NCBI GenBank assembly: GCA_033807775.1
Contig: CM066315.1
Span: 58,806,820 to 58,870,819 of the forward strand
Origin: Saussurea involucrata
Taxonomy: Eukaryota > Streptophyta > Magnoliopsida > Asterales > Asteraceae
DNA length: 64,000 nt
Direction: 5' to 3'
Below the pieces are notes generated by a model, which was not told the origin of the DNA, did not search any database, and worked only from the letters and a program-made list of their open reading frames with translations. This document shows, one piece after another, positions 54,379 through 63,738 of this stretch; position 1 is the first letter of the stretch, and each line of letters starts with the position of its first letter. The translations under genes were made by a program, and so were the position numbers.

Positions 54379-54843
54379 AACCATGTCTTCCACTTAAAAT
54401 ATCTTTCATAAATGTAGTAGAAGGGCCTACAACAAAAACTGATCACATGCTGGAACTGAATGACATCCCCCATATTTATATTTTAGGTACTTCATATTTA
54501 GTATTGATCTTTTAGGCATGAATTGTTATCATTTGGAAGGTAATTTGACACAGAAGTGGATGAAAAATGGGTTCTATCAGGCCTCGGTTAGTTAGCGATA
54601 ATGGGTAAGTTAACTTGCATTGAGTTATTTAAACCCCAAAATTTCATCTAAATGCATAAATTCTTCAAATACGAGTCTCACTGAATTTATGTAATTTAAA
54701 GAGTTGCCGGCATGATGAAAGTGACAGGTTTCAACACATCAAGTTGGAGGGGTCTAGAAATGAGATGAAGAGTGCAGCGTGTTGAAGTTGGACCGCTGGG
54801 GCTAAAAAATTGCAATAAACTTTCCTCAACACTTGCTGCTCAA
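54379..54843. repeat. Segmental duplication unit flanking PMEI genes, copy B
   Basis: Corresponds to 52046-52160 (first 110 bp) and to 53640-53745 (last 100 bp). The block order shows that DNA around the PMEI gene was duplicated with it. Confidence 0.7.
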
Positions 54844-55457
54844 CTTGAACAGGTGCTTTCTATCTGGCTCTCTCCGTGTCTTAGAAGATGCATGCATTGT
54901 TTTGGCTTGTCGAAAGGATATTTATGTATGTGGATATTGCAAATTTGGAGCTTCTATAATATCTAGTACATATTTTGGAATAGTAATCAAGCAAAAATGA
55001 TGTCTTTAATCATGTCAATGCTGGTTTTGGCAAACAATAGCGCATTTTCAAACATATACACCCATTTTTCTTGTTCAAAAGGCTGCAGAACCACCAATTT
55101 CACACCTAAATAAATATCCTTTCACACACACACATCATTTTGACACCCATTTCTCTTGTTCAAAAGGCTGCAGAACCACAAATTTCACACCTAAATAAAT
55201 ATCCTTTCACACACAAACATCATTTTTGTTTTTACATTTGCAATGCTATGAATTGGCCTAAACGGCTTCAAATAGCAACATCATGTATTTTAAGATTTTA
55301 TAGTATACTCTATCTATATAACATTTTTGAGTTTTTTATATTCTAATAAATCATATTTAGATATAGCAATTTTTTTTTTTATTAAATGTAAGATAAAATG
55401 AAGATACTTGAAATAAAAAATATTAATATTAATAAACTCTCAAACTTTATTGTTAAC
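54844..55457. other. Non-coding DNA with a 100-bp tandem repeat
   Basis: At 55057-55140 and 55141-55225 a unit CACCCATTTYTCTTGTTCAA through CCTTTCACACACA is present twice in tandem. Otherwise AT-rich and without genes. Confidence 0.7.
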
Positions 55458-55467
55458 ACTATTCATA

Positions 55468-55635
55468 GGTTAAGGCCTTGGGGGGATGTGGCTCAGAAAC
55501 CCATCTACCCCGGGTTCGAATCCAGGCGTTGGCAACTTGTGGCCACTGAGGAATTATCTCAGGGCTGCATGCTTAGCAGTCAATCAGTGCCAGTGATTAG
55601 TCTAGGCAAAACCTAAGATACCTTTTAAAAAAAAA
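55468..55635 (+). mobile_element. tRNA-derived SINE
   Basis: 168 bp with a canonical RNA polymerase III B box (GGGTTCGAATCC at 55510-55521) and an A-box-like GATGTGGCTCAG about 25 bases before it, followed by a tRNA-unrelated part and an A-tail. It is flanked by the 10-bp direct repeat ACTATTCATA (55458-55467 and 55636-55645). This combination is diagnostic of a SINE. Which plant SINE family it belongs to I cannot say. Confidence 0.85.
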
Positions 55636-55789
55636 ACTATTCATACTTTTTTGGGTTGTCAAGTTTGATTTTGTGTTTTATCCATTTTCTAAAAAAGTGT
55701 CTTGACGCATTGAAGTACTCATCATCTCTCGGAGGAACGTTTTTCTTACAGCCTCATTTTGCTATTTATTGGTGAGATAAGGTTGTTTA

Positions 55790-56275
55790 TTGGTTGAAAT
55801 CCAATAGATTTAGGTGGATCTGATCGGATGCCAATCATCCATTGGAGGTTGGATTTTTTCGTCTGATCCAATCCATTGGATATTACTATTGGTTATCATT
55901 GGAATTGGATTGAATCATCCAATATTTTGATCCAGTTTCCAATCAATCAATCCACCACTCCAGCCAATCATTAATAAATTTTCCAAATTTCTTAAAAAAC
56001 ACTACATATAGATAATAGATATCAACTAAAACAAGATGGTAAATTAATATTATTAGTTATATATATTTCTTAATTGGATGGTAGTTGGATGGTCATTGAA
56101 TTGGACCGGTTCAGATTCAGCCTTCCAAGAACCGACCTATCCAATTGGGATGTTGAAGTTTTGGATCCGATTCGATTCAATTACAATTAGATATCTAGTT
56201 ATAGTCGGTCGGTTTTAATTGGATGAAATGGGTTCAATTGGATCGATTGATCTTTTGCACACCACTATGAGATAT
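55790..56275. mobile_element. Probable hAT-like non-autonomous element with TTGGAT iterations
   Basis: More than twenty copies of TTGGAT/ATCCAA in both orientations within ~480 bp. The right end (minus strand TAGTGGTGTGCAAAAGATCA) resembles hAT-like termini; the left end is unclear. It is built like the 9290-9462 and 11952-12664 elements but uses a different word. Confidence 0.5.
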
Positions 56276-56479
56276 GATCATATATTCGCTCAATATAGTA
56301 CATTGCATTTCCAAACAAGGCTACCAACAATTTGTCACATTCACATAATACTACCTAGGTATCATAATAACATTGTAGGTTTTTATGCTACATTTTGACC
56401 TATACATTACTCCTGATGCCTAGGTAGCTTCATTATCCTTTCTGCTGCCTTATTTTATGATTCTTGAAATACATACATG

Positions 56480-57112
56480 CTAATTATTATCTCTAATAAT
56501 TTGAAATTTCGCTAAATTAACTACCTGCTTAGAGGTAGCATAACTGTTAATCAAAGCCAAGGCATTGCTAGTTAAGTGTGCAACATTCACAATCTTTCCT
56601 CTCACCACTTTTTCCATTTTTGTATTCACAAACCCTTCAATGCACGTGTCCTCATTCGTCATTGCAGCACTCACCCATGTCTGTAAGTCGCTCATCACTA
56701 GCCGCACACTTTTGGAACCCGGTTGGTTCATCTCCTCAAGTGATCTTTTCAACTCGTACACCGAGTCACCCAGCAAGTCGACGCAGTCTTTCATGGCAGC
56801 AACCTCTAGAGGAGCCATGCCATGCATTTTTGACAATTTTACAATTGCTATGGAGGTGGAGCGAGTGATGTCAAGGGTGACGGATAGAGCTGTTTGGGCT
56901 AGTAACTTAGGGCTTGTTTGGATTACACCTGCTTGAGTTGAGAGTGAGCTGACACAGAGTTTAGGGTAAGCTGTGAAACTGCATGATGATTTGATGAATT
57001 CGACATTTGTGTTAGGGAGGGCGGAGATGAAAGTGATGGAGGAAGCTGTGTAGACGAGTATTATCAGAATGGTGTTTTGTGCTAAAGAATTGATGGAATA
57101 TGTGGCTTCCAT
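56480..57112 (-). CDS. Pectin methylesterase/invertase inhibitor (PMEI) family protein, copy 2
   Basis: 210 residues, single exon, start MEATYSINSLAQNT at 57112. It has the same architecture as copy 1: signal peptide, C-x8-C (SSCSFTAYPKLC), MKDC and NEDTC for the second disulphide. Most positions are identical to copy 1, so it is a recent tandem duplicate. The end differs: after INSYA it continues for 17 residues (TSKQVVNLAKFQIIRDNN) instead of stopping after SFS, and one residue is missing in the FVN-TKMEK loop. Both copies keep intact frames. TATA box at 57181-57190. Confidence 0.9.
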   Translation of the reverse strand: MEATYSINSLAQNTILIILVYTASSITFISALPNTNVEFIKSSCSFTAYPKLCVSSLSTQAGVIQTSPKLLAQTALSVTLDITRSTSIAIVKLSKMHGMAPLEVAAMKDCVDLLGDSVYELKRSLEEMNQPGSKSVRLVMSDLQTWVSAAMTNEDTCIEGFVNTKMEKVVRGKIVNVAHLTSNALALINSYATSKQVVNLAKFQIIRDNN

Positions 57113-57180
57113 AGCTTGTGAATTTGTGCAAGTTAGAAGAGTTAATAGGAGGGTGTGAGGTGATTGGTTGTGAAAGTGGT

Positions 57181-57190
57181 GAATTTATAG
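57181..57190 (-). promoter_or_regulatory. TATA box of PMEI copy 2
   Basis: Minus strand CTATAAATTC about 70 bp upstream of the start. Confidence 0.6.
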
Positions 57191-57192
57191 GA

Positions 57193-57850
57193 ACCCGAAT
57201 GTAGATTATAGTCTTGGGAGTGTAACAGGGCCTCCAAAAAGACTGAAACGCTCCAACTGTCTGACATAATGGAAGGGACAAGTTTTAATAAAGTATTTTG
57301 AAATATGGTGTGGATATAGTTTAAAATGGTTATGAAGCAAGAGTCCAAAGAGATTTATTTGGTTGATGTGTGAACAAGTTATATGTACATGTGAAGGGGC
57401 CTGCGCAATTAAAGCTCCCACTTGTGTTTCCCACTCTGTTTCTTTTTTTGCTTCAATTATTTGAAATTGTGATCGACTTCAGAATTCAATTATTTCATGT
57501 ATTTATAACATTTATATACGGTTAAATACTTATGCACTCTCTTCTTCGTCGTTTTCTTTATTTTGTAATCTTCCTCTGTATTCAATATCAGTAAACCATA
57601 GCCAAGCTTTGGCACCATTGTCATCTTCATAGTTATCAGTCTTCAATATCTTAATTTTGTATCGATCCCACGAGTTTGAGAGTTGAAGGGTTATGTCATG
57701 GATAGGAGAAAGGAAACGAGCTCGAAAGGACTCTAAAATCTTGCATTGAAAACTTAGCCCTTTAAAATTGGCAAGGCACAATATTGGGATATATATCATA
57801 TCGCCTTTGAGTTTTGAGTTTTAAGCTTTGATTGAGAATTTCTATTTCCT
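57193..57850. other. Region upstream of PMEI copy 2
   Basis: A minus-strand open frame at 57530-57799 (89 codons, MIYIPILCLANFKGLSFQCK, RYKIKILKTDNYEDDN) looks protein-like but matches nothing I know; it could be the last exon of a lost gene. Otherwise nothing. Confidence 0.3.
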
Positions 57851-57854
57851 ATCC

Positions 57855-58147
57855 CTTAGAGCATCCACACAAGTCTTGCAAGATGACATGGCATGTCATG
57901 TGGCTTGCAAGACAATCATCATCTTGCTAAATTAGAAAGGCCTTTCACAAAGTAAATATATTAAACAAAAACATTTTTTAATTTAATTAATTTGTTTGTT
58001 TGTTTAAACATTAATTATTAATATGTTTATATTATAATTTATTAGTTTAGAAAGGAGTTTGGTCTTGCATGTGTGTGAAATGTGTTATTGCAAAGCTGAT
58101 GTAGCACTTTAGAAAAGAGTATGGTCGACGAGGTGTGGATGGTCTTA
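57855..58147. mobile_element. MITE, GAGCATCCACAC family
   Basis: Ends TTAGAGCATCCACAC and GTGTGGATGGTCTTA are inverted repeats. Inside are GCATGTCATG-type palindromes and AT-rich DNA. Related at the ends to the 58525-59015 element but with different insides. No clear target duplication. Confidence 0.6.
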
Positions 58148-58289
58148 GTCTCAATTTGTCTTGCTCTCTCCAACTCATCTTGGTTCCCACTATGCTCTCT
58201 CTTGGTTCTCGTTTGGGCATTGATTGCATACTTTCTGCATTCATTATTTGTTTGCAATGGTATTACAAAAAGATTACCAACATAAATAA

Positions 58290-58406
58290 CTTGGTACTAA
58301 TTAAATTGGTATCATTAAAGTTGGTTGGTATCGTATCTAATTTTTGTACCAACTTTAAACTGGTTGATACATTAATAAGAAATAAAAGTATATCATATTC
58401 ACCTCT
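58290..58406. mobile_element. Fragment of the TTGGTACC hAT-like family
   Basis: Repeated TTGGTA words and an end ATTCACCTCTAAG comparable with GTTCACCCCTAA of the 11952-12664 element. Only one end is preserved. Confidence 0.55.
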
Positions 58407-58524
58407 AAGATTGATGGTTAAAATCGGTTTTGTTTTTTAGAATGCAACATATAAAAAGAAATAAGTATGTACGTTCAGTAAAACATACCGTACAAATTTT
58501 AAATCATACATTTAGGGGAGTGTA

Positions 58525-59015
58525 AGAGCATCCACAACAAGGATTTCATTACAATTTCATTTGGATTGCAAAAGTGACACGTAGGATTGCTAAATTAGAA
58601 ATTGTAGTGGTTGTGAGTATGATTGCAAAATTAGAAATTGGTTTTGGTAATTTGCAAATGTCAAATCAGTACTTTTTGCTGATGTGGCAGTGAATAGTAT
58701 ATAAAATTGTATGGAATAATTTTTAAATTAGAAATTGCTTTATGTCAAATCATGTTTTGTGATGTTTTGTAGAGAGTATTTAATTATAGTTATTTAATTA
58801 ATAAAATATTTCATATTAAATTATAGTAAAGAGTATTTAATTGTAGTTTTGTTGTTATTTGATTAAAATATAGTTTTTTATGATGATGTGTCACTTTAGA
58901 AAATGAGTGAAATTTCATTGTTGTGGGGGATAATTTCAAGATAATTGCAAAGCTGATGTGGTGCTGATGTGACCCATTTGCAATTGGGATGAAATTTCAT
59001 TGTTGTGGATGCTCT
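58525..59015. mobile_element. MITE, GAGCATCCA family, copy 2 (complete)
   Basis: 491 bp with inverted ends AGAGCATCCACAACAA and TTGTTGTGGATGCTCT. The terminal repeats continue for ~50 bp with interruptions (AAATTGCAAATGGGTCACAT side versus GATTGCAAAAGTGACACGTA side). Aligned with 46149-46576. No coding capacity; Mutator-like by TIR sequence only. Confidence 0.78.
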
Positions 59016-59406
59016 AAGCACCTATATTTAATAACACAATCAAAACAGATTGGATAAGATGTTTCGTTAAAGGAAAATAAATACTTATAATAGAGCAAGT
59101 ATTTTAACATAAAAATATAATTTTATTGAAATCAGAGTTAATTCATGTTTTTTAAACCGGTTGCATATATTTTATTATGTACTTATGCAACATAACATGA
59201 TACAAGATTGAATTTTAAACCAAGAAAAAAAATGTGCAATTTATCATTAGAAAGAAATATATAAAATTGATGTCTAAAAAAATAGAAATCAATAAATAAA
59301 ATCAAAATAGAAACTTATCTAATGGTGTAAAATCAAAGATTATAAACCTCTTTTTGTTTTTAAATTAGTTTGTTTAATTCAAAATTTTACTATAATCTAT
59401 TTTTTC

Positions 59407-59916
59407 CATGGTTCTAAATAACTCGTTATGCCCTCGTTATGACACGTTATGGCGTCAAGGCTTGGGGTCGCCGCCACGTTAACCCCTGTGGCTCCACCTT
59501 AAGACTTGGTCTGTATTGTAACGCGTTATGGCACGTTATGGCGCGTTACGATGCGTTACAACGCGTTACAACACAACATTTTGCAAGGTGTGAGATTATT
59601 TTTAATATATAAACAAATGATAATTGTTTATGCAACCTAAGACTTAAATACACATTTAAAGGAAACTTGAAACTAAAAACCCAAAATTGGTAAATACTTA
59701 CTTCCATTCTCGTACACGAAGAGTCGAACGTGAATTCTTGGAAAATGAAAGAAGGTAGTGAGTAGAGATTCAAGAAATTACTCCCGAATTTACACTTTTG
59801 ATATAAATTTCCATAAGCTCTATGGATTTGGTATCAATTGTTTTTTTTATTACTTTACATGAATTTGTTTTGTTCTACATTATTATTCTATACAATAGCA
59901 CACAAGTGTGTATCTA

Positions 59917-59986
<70 letters not shown>

Positions 59987-60089
59987 GTCTTAAGGCATGC
60001 CTTGAAAAACGTCGTGGCCTCGCCGTAACTTGTAAGGCTTGAGGCTTGACCTCACCGCCACGCCACGCCTCACGTCATTTAGAACCTTG
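59407..60089. mobile_element. hAT-type non-autonomous element with perfect 8-bp TSD
   Basis: Ends CATGGTTCTAAATAAC and (reverse complement) CAAGGTTCTAAATGAC. They are flanked by ATTTTTTC on both sides (59399-59406 and 60090-60097), an exact 8-bp target duplication typical of hAT. Subterminal DNA repeats CGTTATGGC/GCGTTACG and CACGCC words. The inside holds a long TA microsatellite. No transposase. Confidence 0.88.
59925..59983. repeat. TA microsatellite inside the hAT-type element
   Basis: About 29 uninterrupted TA units. Apparent Ile-Tyr repeat frames here are artefacts. Confidence 0.95.
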
Positions 60090-60129
60090 ATTTTTTCAGA
60101 TAAAAAATATGGGTTTAGGGTTTAAGGAC

Positions 60130-60344
60130 AAATCAAATACAAACCATGTATTTGTTGCACCCCTTACAAACCACAGTCTGCATATGTGCAGACTGGTTCT
60201 GCATATATGCATTGTCCCATATGAATGTATGTCCATTATATGTATATTCTTGCACGTATTTATATGCATTTATGCAGAACCAGTCTGCACATATGCAGAC
60301 TGTGGTTTGTAAGGGGTGCAACAAATGCAAGGTTTGCATTTTAT
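60130..60344. mobile_element. Hairpin MITE, copy 1
   Basis: Near-perfect inverted repeat arms of ~85 bp: CCCCTTACAAACCACAGTCT...TGCATATATGCA against its complement, around a ~50-bp loop. The outer arms continue (CAAATACAAACCATGTATTT / TGCAAGGTTTGCATTTTA). It is immediately followed by a TA microsatellite. Confidence 0.8.
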
Positions 60345-60347
60345 GGA

Positions 60348-60348
<1 letters not shown>

Positions 60349-60413
<65 letters not shown>
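60349..60413. repeat. TA microsatellite
   Basis: About 32 TA units between the hairpin MITE and the next element. Confidence 0.95.
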
Positions 60414-60417
<4 letters not shown>

Positions 60418-60677
60418 GTTAATTACGTAAAAGGCTCCCGTGTTTTCCTGGTTTTTACAAATATAAGAAAAAACAAAAGAGAATTGCAAAAAGATGAACA
60501 AAACATGGTTGGACGAAAATACCCCTGCTCTAACTATCATTTTTAACGGAGTTAGTGATGAGGTCTCATTTACAAAATAAAATCCACACATAAAGGACCA
60601 AATGTTGAATTATTGAAGTTTAGGTCCCATTTTTAGAGAATTATAAAAACCTCAGGGACCAAAAGTAAACTTTACTC
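60414..60677. mobile_element. Probable MITE with AAAAGG(T)CCC ends
   Basis: The left end GAGTTAATTACGTAAAAGG and the reverse complement of the right end GGAGTAAAGTTTACTTTTGG are similar, and both run into TCCC[GT]G. Sequences of this type (AAAGGTCCCT... near both ends) are common in plant genomes. Non-coding. Confidence 0.45.
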
Positions 60678-61158
60678 CATCAATAACTATCTTGTATTTG
60701 GTTGATGGCTATACCCATAAGAACTTGACCTCAAATGTTTCGTGGAGACAATGGGTTTGATTCAACATGCAAATATGCATATGGAAGTTAATTTGTTATG
60801 GGTTTGCATGATGGTAATTGTAAGTTTTAGAAAATGGCAACACACCCTTTTTGGTAGTGTTAGATCCATAAACCTTTTGATACAGTGACATCATATTTTT
60901 TCATACGGTTTTTATCGACATGTGTGTATTTTTTACCAACGTTCAATATGGACCGATGTGTTTTTAGCCAAATTTCGACGTTTCGAGAGATTTTTAAAGT
61001 TTTTGCTTGATTTTAGAGATTTATAAGTTTTTTTTATCGATTTCGAGACTTTTCAGTATTTTTGGTTGATTTCAAGAGTTTTTTTTTGGTTTTTGGTTGA
61101 TTACGAGGTACGGTTGTACTTCCAAAAGAATACGTTAGCACCTCCTAAAACGATACGG
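60678..61158. other. AT-rich intergenic DNA
   Basis: No genes. 60960-61100 repeats TTTYGAGAYTTTT and GTTTTTGGTTGATT motifs several times, a degenerate tandem repeat. Confidence 0.5.
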
Positions 61159-61351
61159 TTGCACCTTTCACCACAGTCTGCATATGTGCAGACTGGTATT
61201 GCATATATGCATATAAATACGTGCAAGAATATACATATAATGGACATACATTCATATGGGACAATGCATATATGCCGAACCAGTCTGCACATATGCAGAC
61301 TGTGGTTTGTAAGGGCTGCAACAAATACATGGTTTGTATTTGATTTGTACC
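61159..61351. mobile_element. Hairpin MITE, copy 2 (inverted relative to copy 1)
   Basis: Same arms as copy 1 (CACAGTCTGCATATGTGCAG and its complement) with the loop reversed (ATACATATAATGGACATACA). The left outer arm is replaced, the right one intact (CAAATACATGGTTTGTATTT). Again it abuts a TA microsatellite (61354-61376). Confidence 0.8.
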
Positions 61352-61390
61352 CTATATATATATATATATATATATAGCCATATAGGTCAG

Positions 61391-61680
61391 GTTCAAGGGA
61401 AAACCTCAAAAAACGGAAAACTGAAGAACACCCTAGGAGCCCTTCATTTGGACGGTATGCACTTGTGCATACAGGTTATTTGTAACATGCATTTGTGCAT
61501 ATATGCACAAATACATAATGCACTTGACTTTTTGGTTTTATGCACAAGTGCATTATGCATTTGTGCATATATGCACAAATGCATGTTACAAATAACCTGT
61601 ATGCACAAGTGCATACCGTCCAGACGAAGGGCTCCTAGGGTGTTCTTCAGTTTTTCGTTTTTTGAGGTTTTTCCTTGAAC
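61391..61680. mobile_element. Long perfect-type hairpin (foldback element), 290 bp
   Basis: Arms 61391-61525 and 61546-61680 are inverted copies with only a few mismatches (GTTCAAGG...CCTTGAAC at the ends; ATGCACTTGTGCATACAGGT in the arms), around a ~20-bp loop. The arms themselves contain smaller palindromes (TTGTGCATATATGCACAA). RNA from it would fold into a ~135-bp duplex. Flanked left by a TA and right by a CT/TA microsatellite. Confidence 0.85.

Positions 61681-61738
<58 letters not shown>
61681..61738. repeat. Compound CT/TA microsatellite
   Basis: (CT)13 followed by (TA)~15. Confidence 0.95.
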
Positions 61739-61740
<2 letters not shown>

Positions 61741-62081
61741 GAGGGATATTATGAAAACCACCCTAACTTTGAAAACTTTGAAAACCTGCTTCGACCAATC
61801 AGATTTTTTCTTAATTATTTATTAGAGGGCAGTTTCGTCAATATGTAATCCAGTCGTTAATTATGGAAATCATGATAACTATGATTTTCGGAAATATGTT
61901 TGATTTGATACCGCTTAATTAGGGAAACCGAATATTCTAAATTTGAATTGAAAAACAATCGGTGAAGCAAAAAACTCAGAATTTGATAACTCTCAATTAG
62001 TTATGTCGAATTCGGACGATGAACCATCATTCGACTGTTGAATCTATCTCTGTTTGCTCAACGGATTTCATGGTCGGAAGC
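61739..62081. other. Remnant of an unidentified repeat, cut by the chromovirus
   Basis: Starts GGGGAGGGATATTATGAAAA directly after the TA run, a kind of start shared by many plant mobile elements that follow TA microsatellites. No coding sequence and no other end is seen before the LTR at 62082. Confidence 0.35.
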
Positions 62082-63738
62082 TGTAACGTCCCAAATTTCA
62101 TAACAAGAATTTATCTAGAATATAGCATTCAGATTACATTATTATCTTGTTCATAAACATTCATTTCACTATACTAAGCAACTTTTACAGCGGAAGTCTC
62201 TATTCCACAGCCGAGCACTATATCTATAGTTATCGGTCAAAACTTGGAGTTGCTATACGCTCCAAATCCTCCTTGCCAACTCTTAGTTCTTGCTAGAAGA
62301 ACCCATAGAACGCTTACCTGAAAATGGTTTATTTTTGAAAAGCGAGGGTTAGACCAAAAGGTCTAGTGAATTCCCTCCTTAAAACATTCAACACAGTATA
62401 GAATCATTTCATAGAAAACGTACATTCACATCTTTCTCATAAACATCATCCAAGGTTAAACACAGGGTTCAGGGTCGCATAAGCTACTCCGATCGGGGCC
62501 TAACGGACACCCTCTCGTCTACGCCGAAATCCAAGTGGACTCCTCGTTCCTTCATGTAGGAGGAAACGAATTCCAACCTACAAGCTAACCTTCATATGCC
62601 CAAGGGATTAGAAATCCCAAGGTACCCTGGCCCCACTGTGCAACCGACTCCACATAGCATACACATACATTTGAAATCATATTCATGAAAACCTTAAACA
62701 TCTTTCATTTGCAAGTAAACATGTAAATCATGAAAACATGCATAACTTTTATAAATCAGTTCATGCTCGGTAAAGGAACCATATTCAGTAAAAATAGTAC
62801 GTCATAAAAAGGGTTGAGAGAACTCACCTTTGATTATCATAGAACACACTTCTTATATAACTCCAAGCTAAACCAGTCGAACACCTAAGGGCATTAGATT
62901 CGCATCAGATAAACAACTCAGACCTACTGTCCAACACACACTTGTCCGGATACCAACCTGTCCGGATACCATACTTGTCCGGATACCATACTTGTCCGGA
63001 TGTCATACTTGTCCGGATACCATACTTGTCCGGATTCCATACTTGTCCGGATGCCATACTTGTCCGGATACCACACTTGTCCGGATACCACACCCGGTAA
63101 CTCGATCTACCCGGAAAAACACCCACCCGGAAACTACCATAGAGCTTTACCCGGAAACTAGCATCCGTATCCGGAAACCACCATATCATCATGAACTGAA
63201 AGTGTCCGGGTACGGCTGCTGTCCGAAAATAAATTTCTTAAAAGTGATTTCTAACCCGATTTTAGCCATTAGTTGATTAGATAACCATAAGGGTTCATCC
63301 ACCAACCCCAAACATCCAATTAATCCCACTTTAATCTCTTAAAATCGATTCATTAAGACAAAACCCATAAAACTTCATTTTCAAGGAAAATGGTGAAACT
63401 CAAGAAATCATCAACATCAGTCCTAAGGATTCATAACAATAAGAGGGAGAAGCATTATCCTAATCAGATGAACGAATTAGGATGCAATACCTTTGCAGAT
63501 TTTAGCTTGATTCTTCCTTTCTCTTCAAACCTTTCTTTCTCTTCTTCCTTCTTCCTTAGCCGCCACCACCAAGAGCACACACACAATCACACTACTGATT
63601 TCAGCAATTGGAGGCTGCCCTAGGGATTGGTGTCCTTAAATACATTTCACAAAATTGCTATCAAGTCCCTCAAGTTAACTTTCATTTATTCCACTTTGAC
63701 CACTAACTCTAAAACCCACTAGAATTTGGGTTGTTACA
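62082..63738 (-). repeat. Chromovirus 3' LTR (third family member)
   Basis: 1657 bp, plus-strand TGTAACGTCC...GTTGTTACA, followed by the complement of a polypurine tract (minus AAGGGGGGAGTG) and AAAGAATTCCGTCCCCAGAA. The arrangement and length are as in the 21264-22919 LTR, with low sequence identity outside the termini and the TCCGGA array. The second LTR lies beyond the window. Confidence 0.85.
62940..63110. repeat. Regular TCCGGATACCATACTTG tandem array
   Basis: Nine units of 17 bp, CTTGTCCGGATACCATA with small variants (GTCATA, TTCCATA, GCCATA, ACCACA), followed by looser ACCCGGAAAC units to ~63180. It is the most regular of the three arrays in the window. Confidence 0.93.

Noticed and set aside
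58042..58257. Short frames near 58.1 kb as a gene
   Set aside because: They lie across the end of a MITE and low-complexity DNA and share no motif with known proteins.
59822..60591. Open frames made of Ile-Tyr repeats
   Set aside because: Translations of TA microsatellites; no evidence for a gene.
62940..63110. CRISPR-like regular array
   Set aside because: Units are contiguous 17-bp tandem repeats with small variants and no unique spacers, inside a plant retrotransposon LTR; not CRISPR.
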